Positions 1 through 6,780 of a DNA stretch of 13,725 bases are shown in pieces; position 1 is the stretch's first letter; every line of letters begins with the position of its first letter. Origin of the DNA: Sulfurovaceae bacterium (GTDB lineage: Bacteria; Campylobacterota; Campylobacteria; Campylobacterales; Sulfurovaceae); NCBI GenBank assembly GCA_029933395.1, contig JAOZOG010000033.1, positions 3,177-16,901 of the forward strand. Direction: 5' to 3'. The position numbers and the translations under genes were made by a program. The notes under the pieces are model-generated. The model did no database searches, had not been told where the DNA came from, and saw nothing but the letters and a program-made list of their open reading frames with translations.

Positions 1-78
1 ACCAAAAACCGCATCGAGATAATCCGGATTTAATAGAGTGAAGAGTAGAATAAATCACACTATTTCACAGGAGTTTTT
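1..78 (+). promoter_or_regulatory. Leader and ribosome binding site of the fumarase genes
   Basis: No complete gene lies here. A strong ribosome site AGGAG (69-73) sits 5 nt before the ATG at 79. TAGAAT at 46-51 resembles a -10 box, but there is no convincing -35 and the leader would be very short. Transcription could equally enter from a gene upstream of the window. The ribosome site is clear; the promoter is only possible. Confidence 0.35.
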
Positions 79-930
79 ATGAGAGAGATTGCATACGAAG
101 ATGTCGTCAAAGCCGTCAGGGATATTATCCTGCACTGCGGAACCGATCTGCCGCAGGATACCTATGATGCGCTGAAAGAGGCGATGGAGAAGGAGAAATC
201 CCCTGTCAGCAAAGAGGTGATACGGCAGATTCTCGAAAATGCCGATATTGCCAAAGACGAAAAGCGTCCACTCTGCCAGGATACAGGTTTGGCAGTTTTC
301 TTTGTCAAAGTAGGCGATGAAGTCAAGATCAAGGGCGGCCTGCTGAAAGATGCCATCAATGAAGGCACTGAGCAGGGCTACAAAGATGGCTACCTGAGAG
401 CCTCGACCTGTGAGCCATTTACCCGGGCAAACCTGAAGGATACAGTTGGCTACAATCTGCCGGCTATTATCCATTTCGATCTGGTTGCCGGTGACAAGAT
501 CGATATCGAGTATGCCGCCAAAGGCGGCGGAAGCGAAAATGTTTCACGTGCCAGAGTCTTTCCTCCGGCAGCGGGCAAAGAGGGGATCATCGAGTATGTC
601 AAAGAGGTGATCTCCGATGCAGGGGGCAATCCATGTCCTCCCATCACAGTCGGTATCGGTATCGGCGGTACCTTCGAGAAAGCTGCGATCAGCTCCAAAC
701 ATGCACTCTTCAGAGATATCGGCAGTGTCAATGAAGATCCGGAGATGGCTGAGATGGAACAGACGATACTCGATGAGGTCAACAAGCTGGGTATCGGTGC
801 GATGGGAATGGGCGGGACAAAAACGGCTCTGGCTGTCCACATCGAATCCAACCCATGTCATATCGCTTCGCTTCCTGTTTCCGTCAATGTCCAGTGTCAC
901 TCTTCACGACACACCCATATCACAATCTAA
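79..930 (+). CDS. fumA: Fumarate hydratase class I, alpha subunit (N-terminal catalytic part)
   Basis: This is the iron-sulfur half of a two-subunit class I fumarase, which interconverts malate and fumarate in the cytoplasm. The 283-residue product has the usual length for the split alpha subunit. Three cysteines have the spacing expected for [4Fe-4S] ligands: C66 in RPLCQDTG, C186 in GGNPCPP, and C273 in NVQCHSSRH. The glycine-rich VGIGIGGTFEKAA stretch (191-203) and GMGGTKTAL (243-251) are family signatures. The start at 79 follows AGGAG by 5 nt. The beta subunit begins 11 nt after the stop, so the pair is one transcriptional unit. Class I enzymes are oxygen sensitive, unlike the cluster-free class II FumC, which fits a micro-aerobic or anaerobic life. 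Single-chain relatives (E. coli FumA/FumB) carry both halves fused. Tartrate dehydratase (TtdA) is homologous; fumarase is preferred because of the TCA neighbours. Confidence 0.95.
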   Translation: MREIAYEDVVKAVRDIILHCGTDLPQDTYDALKEAMEKEKSPVSKEVIRQILENADIAKDEKRPLCQDTGLAVFFVKVGDEVKIKGGLLKDAINEGTEQGYKDGYLRASTCEPFTRANLKDTVGYNLPAIIHFDLVAGDKIDIEYAAKGGGSENVSRARVFPPAAGKEGIIEYVKEVISDAGGNPCPPITVGIGIGGTFEKAAISSKHALFRDIGSVNEDPEMAEMEQTILDEVNKLGIGAMGMGGTKTALAVHIESNPCHIASLPVSVNVQCHSSRHTHITI

Positions 931-941
931 AGGAGCTTGAG

Positions 942-1502
942 ATGGCAAAAGAATATTATTTAACGACTCCATTGACCAGTGAGGATACGCGTCAGCTTAA
1001 GAGCGGCGATATCGTCTATATCAGCGGCATCATCTACACAGCCCGGGATGCAGCACACAAGCGTCTCGTCGAGCTCCTGGAGAAGGGGGAAGAGTTTCCT
1101 TTCGATATCGAGGGTTCAGTGATCTATTTCGTCGGGCCGACACCGCCCAAGCCGGGAGATCCGATCGGCAGCGCGGGCCCGACGACAAGCTATCGTATGG
1201 ACAGCTACTCTCCGACAATGCTGGAGTATGGCTCCAAAGGCATGATCGGCAAGGGCAGAAGAAGCCAGGAAGTAAAAGATGCCTGCAAAATATATGATGG
1301 TATCTATTTCGGCGCGACCGGCGGTGCAGGAGCACTGCTGGGCAAAAAGATCAAATCCGCTGAAGTGATCGCCTATCCGGAATTGGGCCCTGAGGCGGTC
1401 CGGAAACTGGAGGTAGAGAACTTCCCTGTCACGGTGATCAACGATACTTACGGCAATGACCTCTATCAGATGGGTAGAGAGATGTATGAGGTGAAGGAGT
1501 AG
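942..1502 (+). CDS. fumB: Fumarate hydratase class I, beta subunit (C-terminal part)
   Basis: This is the partner of the preceding alpha subunit, corresponding to the C-terminal domain of single-chain class I fumarases. The 186-residue protein carries the family blocks GDIVYISGIIYTARDAAHKR (22-41), GPTPPKPG (65-72), GPTTSYRMD (79-87) and KGMIGKG (99-105), the last two expected to form the substrate site against the alpha-subunit cluster. The reading frame stays open upstream to an ATG at 855, but that would add 29 residues overlapping the end of fumA. The ATG at 942 has AGGAG at 931-935 and begins with the typical MAKEYYL, so it is chosen. TtdB-like tartrate dehydratase is the alternative identity, disfavoured by the TCA context. 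Confidence 0.94.
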   Translation: MAKEYYLTTPLTSEDTRQLKSGDIVYISGIIYTARDAAHKRLVELLEKGEEFPFDIEGSVIYFVGPTPPKPGDPIGSAGPTTSYRMDSYSPTMLEYGSKGMIGKGRRSQEVKDACKIYDGIYFGATGGAGALLGKKIKSAEVIAYPELGPEAVRKLEVENFPVTVINDTYGNDLYQMGREMYEVKE

Positions 1503-1511
1503 CAGATCCGC

Positions 1512-1560
1512 AGGTTGGAGTCTGAAGGCTCTAACCTACAAAATACCCATTCTTTTTTCT
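1512..1560 (+). terminator. Weak hairpin after fumB
   Basis: A 9-bp stem with one G:U pair is formed by 1512-1520 and 1529-1537 around an 8-nt loop, just after the fumB stop. The T-rich stretch (1551-1559) starts about 13 nt beyond the stem, too far for a textbook intrinsic terminator. It may act as an attenuating or RNA-protecting hairpin between fumAB and sucCD. Confidence 0.35.
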
Positions 1561-1643
1561 TCTAAACTGTGTAGATTTTTAACACATCTTTCCAATTAGC
1601 ATTCCTGATAATACTATTAACCCAATATTATTTCCATACGACG

Positions 1644-1649
1644 TATAAT
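1644..1649 (+). promoter_or_regulatory. Likely sigma-70 -10 box for sucCD
   Basis: A perfect TATAAT lies 31 nt before the sucC start in an A/T-rich stretch without a recognisable -35, the pattern known for Campylobacterota housekeeping promoters. The inferred transcript would start near 1656 with a leader of about 25 nt. This suggests sucCD can be transcribed separately from fumAB. Confidence 0.6.
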
Positions 1650-1680
1650 AAAGAAACTTATCGTAAAAAAAGGAGACTAT

Positions 1681-2853
1681 GTGAACGTACATGAATATCA
1701 GGCGAAGCAGATCTTTGCTGAATATGGTGTTCCCACGCCAAAAGGAATAATGGTCGAATCTGTTGATGCAGCAGTAGAGGCAGCGAAAGAGCTGGGTGGG
1801 CCTATCTGGGTTGTCAAAGCACAGATCCATGCAGGTGGACGTGGACTTGGCGGCGGAGTCAAGCTTGCCAAGTCCCTTGAAGAGGTCAGAGAGTTGGCGG
1901 ATGAAATCCTCGGAATGACACTGGTGACACACCAGACAGGTCCTGAGGGAAAATTGGTTCAGAAACTTTACATCGAAGATGGTGCCGATATCAAAGATGA
2001 GTTTTACCTCTCTGTGGTCCTGGATAGAAAATTGGAGATGCCACTGATTATGGCTTCGACAGAGGGTGGTATGAATATCGAGGATGTCGCAGAAGAGACA
2101 CCCGAAAAGATCATCACCGTTCCCGTCGATCCAACAATCGGCTTCCAGGCTTTCCACGGCCGTGAGCTGGCATTCGGCCTGGGTATCACCGATAAAGCCG
2201 AGCAGAAAAATATCATCACCTTCGCACAAAAGCTCTATAAGCTCTATATGGACAAAGATGCCGAGATGATCGAAATCAACCCGCTGGTACGCACAGGATC
2301 AGGTGAGTTCCTGGCGCTCGACGGCAAGATGGGCTTCGATAACTCCGCACTCTACAGACAGCCTGAAATCGCAGCGATGCGAGACCTCTCAGAAGAGGAT
2401 CCCGATGAGCTGGAGGCGAGCAAGTACGGTCTCTCTTATGTTGCACTTGACGGTGAAATCGGATGTATGGTCAACGGTGCCGGTCTTGCGATGGGTACGA
2501 TGGATACGATCAACTATATGGGCGGCACACCGGCGAACTTCCTCGATGTAGGTGGCTCAGCGAATGCTGAAACAGTTGCCAAAGGATTTGAGATCATCCT
2601 CAAAAATCCAAAAGTCAAAGCGATTTTTGTCAACATCTTTGGCGGTATCGTACGATGTGACAGAATCGCCAACGGGATCATCGAAGCGACCAAGATCACC
2701 GATGTCAACGTACCCGTCATTGTAAGACTTGACGGTACCAATGCACCGGAGGCAGCTGAAATTCTCAAAAATGCAAATATTGCCAACCTTATTGTGGCCA
2801 GCGATTTGGGTGATGGTGCAGCAAAAGCAGTCGAAGCTGCAAAAAACGCGTAG
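1681..2853 (+). CDS. sucC: Succinyl-CoA synthetase (ADP-forming), beta subunit
   Basis: This is the ATP-grasp subunit of succinyl-CoA synthetase, which interconverts succinyl-CoA and succinate with formation or use of ATP. In an autotroph using the reductive TCA cycle it makes succinyl-CoA for the oxoglutarate synthase encoded downstream. The 390 residues match the E. coli SucC length (388). Visible signatures are MNVHEYQAKQIF at the N terminus, K46 and GGRG at 52-55 in the nucleotide site, EINPL (198-202) with N200, LDGKMGFDN (213-221) with D214 (metal ligands N199 and D213 in E. coli), and NIFGGIVRCD. Translation starts at GTG 1681, 5 nt after AGGAG (1671-1675). An ATG at 1679 in another frame overlaps this GTG and is followed at once by TGA. 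The alpha subunit follows 17 nt downstream. Confidence 0.97.
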   Translation: MNVHEYQAKQIFAEYGVPTPKGIMVESVDAAVEAAKELGGPIWVVKAQIHAGGRGLGGGVKLAKSLEEVRELADEILGMTLVTHQTGPEGKLVQKLYIEDGADIKDEFYLSVVLDRKLEMPLIMASTEGGMNIEDVAEETPEKIITVPVDPTIGFQAFHGRELAFGLGITDKAEQKNIITFAQKLYKLYMDKDAEMIEINPLVRTGSGEFLALDGKMGFDNSALYRQPEIAAMRDLSEEDPDELEASKYGLSYVALDGEIGCMVNGAGLAMGTMDTINYMGGTPANFLDVGGSANAETVAKGFEIILKNPKVKAIFVNIFGGIVRCDRIANGIIEATKITDVNVPVIVRLDGTNAPEAAEILKNANIANLIVASDLGDGAAKAVEAAKNA

Positions 2854-2870
2854 GGAAAGGGAGTTAATTT

Positions 2871-3743
2871 ATGTCAATATTAGTCAATAAAGATACAAAA
2901 GTTATTGTTCAGGGTTTCACAGGTAAAGAGGGAACGTTCCATGCAAGTCAGTGCATCGATTATGGCACGAATATCGTCGGTGGTGTTACACCAAACAAAG
3001 GCGGTCAGGAGCATCTCGGCCAGCCGGTCTTCAATACGGTAGCCGAAGCGGTCAAGACTACAGGCGCGACCGTCTCCATGATCTTCGTTCCGCCTGCATT
3101 TGTAGGCGACGCCGTGATGGAAGCAGCAGAAGCCGGCATCGAACTTGCCGTCATTATCACAGAAGGTGCACCGGTCAAAGATATGCAGGCAGCCAAAGCA
3201 TACGCTGTCAAGCACGGAATGAAAACCATCGGGCCAAACTGTCCGGGTGTCATCACTGCCGAAGAGTGCAAGATAGGGATTATGCCTGGCATGATCTTCA
3301 AAAAGGGCAATGTCGGACTCATCTCCAAATCCGGTACATTGACCTATGAGGGCGCCAACCAGGTTTGCAATGAAGGCTACGGCATCACGACAGCTGTCGG
3401 TATCGGTGGAGACCCCATCATCGGTTTGAGCTACAAGCAGCTCCTCCCTATGTTTGAGGCAGATCCTGACACAGAAGCGATCGTCATGATCGGGGAGATC
3501 GGTGGAGATCTCGAGATCCAGGCAGCCAAGCTGATCAAAGAGCAGATTACGAAGCCGGTTGTCGCATTCATCGCCGGTCAGACTGCACCCAAAGGTAAAA
3601 CAATGGGCCACGCCGGTGCGATCGTATCCGGTTCCGCTGGAACAGCCAAAGAGAAGATGGAGGCACTCGAAGCAGCCGGTGTCAAAGTCGTCGTTTCTCC
3701 TGCCGATATCGGCAAGGCGGTTAAAGAGGTACTTTCCAAATAG
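2871..3743 (+). CDS. sucD: Succinyl-CoA synthetase (ADP-forming), alpha subunit
   Basis: This is the CoA-binding and phosphohistidine subunit that pairs with SucC. The 290-residue length and sequence agree with E. coli SucD (289). The active-site histidine is H247 in GHAGAIVSGSAGTA, one residue off E. coli H246. E209 in MIGEIGG corresponds to the glutamate that stabilises the phosphohistidine. The N-terminal CoA-binding Rossmann fold shows VQGFTGKEGTFH (13-24), and GPNCPGVI (121-128) is the other family block. The start has AGGGAG (2858-2863) 7 nt upstream. The stop is followed 20 nt later by a large inverted repeat that probably ends or stabilises the sucCD transcript. Confidence 0.97.
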   Translation: MSILVNKDTKVIVQGFTGKEGTFHASQCIDYGTNIVGGVTPNKGGQEHLGQPVFNTVAEAVKTTGATVSMIFVPPAFVGDAVMEAAEAGIELAVIITEGAPVKDMQAAKAYAVKHGMKTIGPNCPGVITAEECKIGIMPGMIFKKGNVGLISKSGTLTYEGANQVCNEGYGITTAVGIGGDPIIGLSYKQLLPMFEADPDTEAIVMIGEIGGDLEIQAAKLIKEQITKPVVAFIAGQTAPKGKTMGHAGAIVSGSAGTAKEKMEALEAAGVKVVVSPADIGKAVKEVLSK

Positions 3744-3763
3744 TAAGCTACCATCTTTTCACT

Positions 3764-3841
3764 GTAGCGTGGGCATTCCTGCCCACGGAGTGAGGAGATA
3801 GGCTTCTTTATTTATGTCGTGGGCAGGAATGCCCACGCTAC
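3764..3841. repeat. Nested inverted repeat of REP/BIME type
   Basis: Two arms of 24 bases (3764-3787 and 3818-3841) are perfect reverse complements around a 30-nt spacer. Each arm is itself a hairpin: CGTGGGCA, a 4-nt loop (TTCC or GGAA) and TGCCCACG, at 3768-3787 and 3818-3837. The DNA can thus form one long stem or two small hairpins in opposite orientation. This is the layout of REP elements in a BIME pair, typically mobilised by RAYT (TnpA-REP) transposases; no such gene is in the window. The right arm is followed by CTTTTTC, so the RNA stem could also end or protect the sucCD transcript. The GC-rich arms contrast with the AT-rich flank. Confidence 0.75.
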
Positions 3842-3979
3842 TTTTTCAAACATACAAAATATTTATTGATAAATTAATTCTCTTCACGATTTTTTTTATT
3901 ACATATTATTTTACCGCTTTCCACACTCCTTGCACATTTCTTCACTATAGCAATCTATCATAAATAAAAGGTGGCAAAT
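3842..3979 (+). promoter_or_regulatory. AT-rich upstream region of the HMA-protein gene
   Basis: This noncoding stretch contains T-runs (3890-3898) and a TATAGC (3946-3951) that could serve as a weak -10 box 34 nt before the ATG at 3980. The ribosome site is AAGGTGG (3968-3974), 5 nt before that ATG. No clear -35 or long palindrome is seen. Confidence 0.3.
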
Positions 3980-4258
3980 ATGAAACAGGCTTTCCAGCTA
4001 GAAAATGTCAAATGTGGCGGCTGCGCCAATATGCTAAAGAGTAAACTGAAAGAACGCTTTGGAGAGATTGAAGTCGATCTGGAGGTCTATCCCGGAACGA
4101 TTACTCTGGATATTGAGGATGAAGAGATAGGGGAGCTGGGGAAGGCATTGAAAAAGCTTGGCTACCCTTATAGCAGTGAAAGACTCGGTTTTGTGAGTGA
4201 AACGACTGCGAAAGCCAAGAGTTTTGTCTCCTGCGCCGTTGGCAAAATGGATCAATAA
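3980..4258 (+). CDS. Small heavy-metal-associated (HMA) domain protein, CopZ-like
   Basis: This 92-residue protein belongs to the HMA/CopZ ferredoxin-like fold that binds Cu(I) or other soft metals. The metal motif is KCGGCAN, with C12 and C15 in the loop after the first strand (usual consensus GMTCxxC). Residues 1-67 cover the whole domain. The tail (68-92) is unusual in ending with another cysteine, C85, in SFVSCAVGKM. There is no signal peptide, so it is cytoplasmic. The frame could begin at GTG 3971, but AAGGTGG with 5-nt spacing favours ATG 3980. No P-type ATPase or copper regulator is in the window; instead it lies between sucD and oorD, flanked on both sides by about 190-240 nt of noncoding DNA. 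Metal identity and partner are not evident. Confidence 0.8.
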   Translation: MKQAFQLENVKCGGCANMLKSKLKERFGEIEVDLEVYPGTITLDIEDEEIGELGKALKKLGYPYSSERLGFVSETTAKAKSFVSCAVGKMDQ

Positions 4259-4308
4259 TTGACAGAGGATTCTCCTGGATATTTGAGCAGGAAAAAGCCA
4301 CTATTTAC

Positions 4309-4337
4309 TTGCTTCAAATGGTAACATCTTATATTAT
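4309..4337 (+). promoter_or_regulatory. oorD: Candidate promoter of the oorDABC operon
   Basis: TTGCTT (4309-4314) and TATTAT (4332-4337) are separated by exactly 17 bp, a plausible sigma-70 promoter with a start near 4344 and a leader of about 100 nt. The -10 box lies inside the left arm of a perfect palindrome (4326-4356), as expected of a repressor-controlled promoter. A second weak -10 candidate is TATTCT at 4376-4381. Confidence 0.4.
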
Positions 4338-4356
4338 CCTGACAATAATATAAGAT
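4326..4356. promoter_or_regulatory. Perfect 12-bp AT-rich inverted repeat upstream of oorD (operator candidate)
   Basis: ATCTTATATTAT (4326-4337) is repeated as its exact reverse complement at 4345-4356 across the 7-nt spacer CCTGACA. It overlaps the candidate -10 box. The stem is too AT-rich, and lacks a following T-run, to be an intrinsic terminator for the HMA gene, so a dimeric regulator site is the better reading. The regulator cannot be named from sequence alone. Confidence 0.5.
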
Positions 4357-4446
4357 TATTCATATATCCATTATCTATTCTAAGTTATCTTAGCCTTAGT
4401 GAACGGTAAATCTCACTTAAATCTTTAAAATGAAAAAGGGGAAAAA

Positions 4447-4767
4447 ATGGCAGTAATGGCAGCTCCAGAAAATACACCTGTATGGGTCAATACCGACAGA
4501 TGTAAAGCGTGTGATATTTGTGTTGATGTTTGTCCTGCAGGCGTACTCGCAATGAGACCGGACCCAACATCCGTATTGGGTGCGATGATCAGTATTGTTG
4601 CATTGGATGATTGTATCGGCTGTAACGAATGTGAACTCTCCTGCCCGGATTTTGCAATCTACGTGGCAGAGAAGAAAGAGTACAAATTTGCAAAATTGAC
4701 TGATGCTTCCAAAGAGAGAGCGCAGGCAATCGCTGAAAATAATTATAGATTACCTTCGGGTTTTTAA
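4447..4767 (+). CDS. oorD: 2-oxoglutarate:ferredoxin oxidoreductase, delta subunit (2[4Fe-4S] ferredoxin)
   Basis: This is the electron-transfer subunit of 2-oxoglutarate:acceptor oxidoreductase, a 106-residue bacterial-type ferredoxin. Two cluster motifs are complete: C19-x2-C22-x2-C25-x3-C29-P and C56-x2-C59-x2-C62-x3-C66-P. Between them is a long linker (30-55), as usual for OorD proteins. The start ATG at 4447 has AAGGGG (4436-4441) 5 nt upstream; a second in-frame ATG at 4456 is a weaker option. oorA begins 11 nt after its stop. The order D-A-B-C is the one known from Helicobacter and Campylobacter. OorD passes electrons between the TPP subunit and ferredoxin or flavodoxin; running backwards, reduced ferredoxin drives CO2 fixation onto succinyl-CoA. 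Confidence 0.95.
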   Translation: MAVMAAPENTPVWVNTDRCKACDICVDVCPAGVLAMRPDPTSVLGAMISIVALDDCIGCNECELSCPDFAIYVAEKKEYKFAKLTDASKERAQAIAENNYRLPSGF

Positions 4768-4778
4768 GGAGAGAATGA

Positions 4779-5912
4779 ATGGCAACTAGAGAAGTAATAT
4801 CTACTGGTAACGAACTGGCTGCGATCGCAGCTGTGGATGCTGGATGTGAGTTTTTTGGCGGTTATCCGCTGACTCCTTCAAGTGAGGTAATGCACGTCAT
4901 CTCTGACCTTTTACCGAAAAAGGGTGGCGTAGCAATTCAAATGGAAGATGAGATTGCAGGTGTTTGCTGTGTCATCGGTGCTTCAATGTCAGGCAAGAGA
5001 GCGTTGACTGCGACATCCGGTCCCGGTATGTCACTCAAAGCAGAAAACCTTGGCCTCGCACAGATGGCAGAAGTGCCTTTGGTCTGTGTCAACGTCATGA
5101 GGGGTGGTCCTTCAACAGGATTGCCGACACGTGTTTCTCAGGGGGATATCCTCCAGTCCAAGAACCCGTCACACGGTGACTACAAGTCCATCACACTATG
5201 TGCAGGAAACCTGGCAGAGTGCTATACAGAAGTCGTCAGAGCATTCAATATCGCTGACAGATTTATGCAGCCGGTGATCGTACTGCTGGATGAAACACTG
5301 GGTCATATGCATGGAAAAGCGGATCTTCCGACTCTAGAAGAAGTCCAGGCAGGCATTAAGCTGAGAAAAACGTTTGACGGTCCGCCTGAAGAGTATCATC
5401 CGTATGAGTGTGGCCCGACAGATCCGGCAGTCCTCAATCCTATGTTCGAGGGGTACCGCTATCACTTTACGGGACTGCATCATGACAAAAACGGCTTCCC
5501 GACAGAAGAGATCGAAACGTGCCGAAAGCTGATCCAGAGACTTGAAGACAAAGTCGAAGCACACAAAGATGAGATAGAGTCTTATGAAGAGTTTATGCTG
5601 GATGATGCAGAGATTCTGATCGTGGCTTACGGTTCCGTTTCACTGGCGGCCAAAGAGGCGATCAGACACTTGAGAGATGAGGGCATCAAAGCCGGACTCT
5701 TCAGACCGATTACGATCTGGCCGTCACCTGCGGAAAAAATAAAAGAGTATACCGATAAGATCGACAAGGTACTTGTGGTTGAGTTGAATATTGGTCAATT
5801 CCATTCAGAAGTCCAAAGAGCCGCAGCGAGACTCGATATAGAAGGCCTCTTCAAGGTAAATGGTAGAGCGATCTCTCCATATGAAATTGTTAACAAAGTA
5901 AAGGAGCTGTAA
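4779..5912 (+). CDS. oorA: 2-oxoglutarate:ferredoxin oxidoreductase, alpha subunit
   Basis: This 377-residue subunit carries the pyrimidine-binding and transketolase C-terminal-like domains of the OFOR family. The oxoacid-site motif GYPLTPSSE is at 28-36 (usually YPITPSS, here Leu for Ile). TSGPGMSLKAENLGLA follows at 79-94, and the conserved RGGPSTGLPTRVSQGD at 108-123. The gamma domain is not fused and is encoded separately as oorC, typical of four-subunit OORs. The reaction is 2-oxoglutarate + CoA + oxidised ferredoxin giving succinyl-CoA + CO2, or the reverse in the reductive TCA cycle. The start has AAGGAG about 7 nt upstream; another ATG at 4775 is out of frame. Only one base separates its stop from oorB. 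Pyruvate or 2-oxoisovalerate oxidoreductases are paralogues, less likely beside sucCD and with this subunit order. Confidence 0.95.
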   Translation: MATREVISTGNELAAIAAVDAGCEFFGGYPLTPSSEVMHVISDLLPKKGGVAIQMEDEIAGVCCVIGASMSGKRALTATSGPGMSLKAENLGLAQMAEVPLVCVNVMRGGPSTGLPTRVSQGDILQSKNPSHGDYKSITLCAGNLAECYTEVVRAFNIADRFMQPVIVLLDETLGHMHGKADLPTLEEVQAGIKLRKTFDGPPEEYHPYECGPTDPAVLNPMFEGYRYHFTGLHHDKNGFPTEEIETCRKLIQRLEDKVEAHKDEIESYEEFMLDDAEILIVAYGSVSLAAKEAIRHLRDEGIKAGLFRPITIWPSPAEKIKEYTDKIDKVLVVELNIGQFHSEVQRAAARLDIEGLFKVNGRAISPYEIVNKVKEL

Positions 5913-5913
5913 G

Positions 5914-6771
5914 ATGGCATTTAATTACGACGAATATTTAAGAACAGAGAAGATGCCGACACTCTGGTGTTGGGGTTGTGGGGATGGCGTCATCCTCAAA
6001 TCATTCATTAGAGCATTCGACAAACTGGGTTGGAACAAAGACGATACCTGTGTCGTTTCAGGCATCGGATGTTCAGGAAGATTCTCATCCTATCTTGATT
6101 TCAATACAGTACATACGACACACGGTAGAACAATTGCCTATGCGACAGGTATCAAGCTGGCAAACCCTGATAAGCATGTTGTCTGTGTTGCAGGTGACGG
6201 AGATGCCCTGGCAATCGGTGGTAACCATACAATCCATGGTTGTAGAAGAAATATCGATATTACATTGATTGTCATTCAGAACTTTATCTATGGTTTGACC
6301 AACTCCCAGACTTCTCCTACCACACCAAGAGGTATGTGGACAGTAACCCAAAAAGCCGGTAATATCGATCCTACATTTGATGGATGTAAATTGGCGGAAG
6401 CTGCAGGCGCATCATTTGTCGGCCGAGAAAAAGTGACTGAGCCCAGAAAGCTTGAAAAGCTTCTCGTGCAGGCGATGGAGCATAAAGGCTTCTCTTATGT
6501 GGAGGCACTCTCCAACTGCCATATCAACCTTGGTAGAAAAAACAAAATGGCTAATGCAATGGAAAACCTTGACTGGATCGACAGCATCACGGTCTCCAAA
6601 AAGAAATATGATACACTCTCTCCGGAAGAGCAAATGAACAAACTTCCTACCGGTATCCTGAAGCAGGATAAAGAGGCAGATGAGTATTGTGATATGTACA
6701 AAGAGATCCAGGAAGTTCATCAGGGTAAACGAGGCAAGATTACCCAGGATGACTTCGAGAAAAAGATATAA
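5914..6771 (+). CDS. oorB: 2-oxoglutarate:ferredoxin oxidoreductase, beta subunit (TPP binding)
   Basis: This is the thiamine diphosphate-binding subunit, 285 residues. The TPP motif runs from GDGD (94-97) to N123 in the QNFIYGLTNSQ segment, with GGNHTIHGCRRNIDIT between. Four cysteines fit the proximal [4Fe-4S] cluster: C19 and C22 in CWGCGDG, C53 in GIGCSGR, and C202 in NCHINLGR. TSPTTPRG (133-140) is another family block. Its ribosome site AAGGAG (5901-5906) lies inside the 3' end of oorA and one base separates the genes, indicating translational coupling. Together with OorA it forms the catalytic core. Confidence 0.96.
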   Translation: MAFNYDEYLRTEKMPTLWCWGCGDGVILKSFIRAFDKLGWNKDDTCVVSGIGCSGRFSSYLDFNTVHTTHGRTIAYATGIKLANPDKHVVCVAGDGDALAIGGNHTIHGCRRNIDITLIVIQNFIYGLTNSQTSPTTPRGMWTVTQKAGNIDPTFDGCKLAEAAGASFVGREKVTEPRKLEKLLVQAMEHKGFSYVEALSNCHINLGRKNKMANAMENLDWIDSITVSKKKYDTLSPEEQMNKLPTGILKQDKEADEYCDMYKEIQEVHQGKRGKITQDDFEKKI

Positions 6772-6780
6772 GGAGACACA

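Noticed and set aside
1..33. Possible C-terminus of an upstream gene (frame 1 reads TKNRIEIIRI then stop)
   Set aside because: All three frames end shortly with a stop and ten residues cannot identify a gene; an upstream malate dehydrogenase is known in some relatives but cannot be shown here.
855..941. Upstream in-frame extension of the fumarase beta subunit
   Set aside because: It would overlap 76 nt of fumA, lacks a ribosome site, and its residues do not resemble the family; the ATG at 942 has AGGAG and a typical N terminus.
2880..3611. Minus-strand open frame opposite sucD
   Set aside because: Cysteine- and histidine-rich shadow of a highly conserved sucD; no supporting signals.
3861..3874. 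Palindrome ATTTAT-TG-ATAAAT
   Set aside because: Only 6-bp A/T arms in an A/T-rich stretch, likely by chance, and not near a convincing promoter.
4380..4393. Small inverted repeat CTAAG-TTAT-CTTAG upstream of oorD
   Set aside because: Five-base arms are expected by chance at this composition; the 12-bp repeat just upstream is far stronger.
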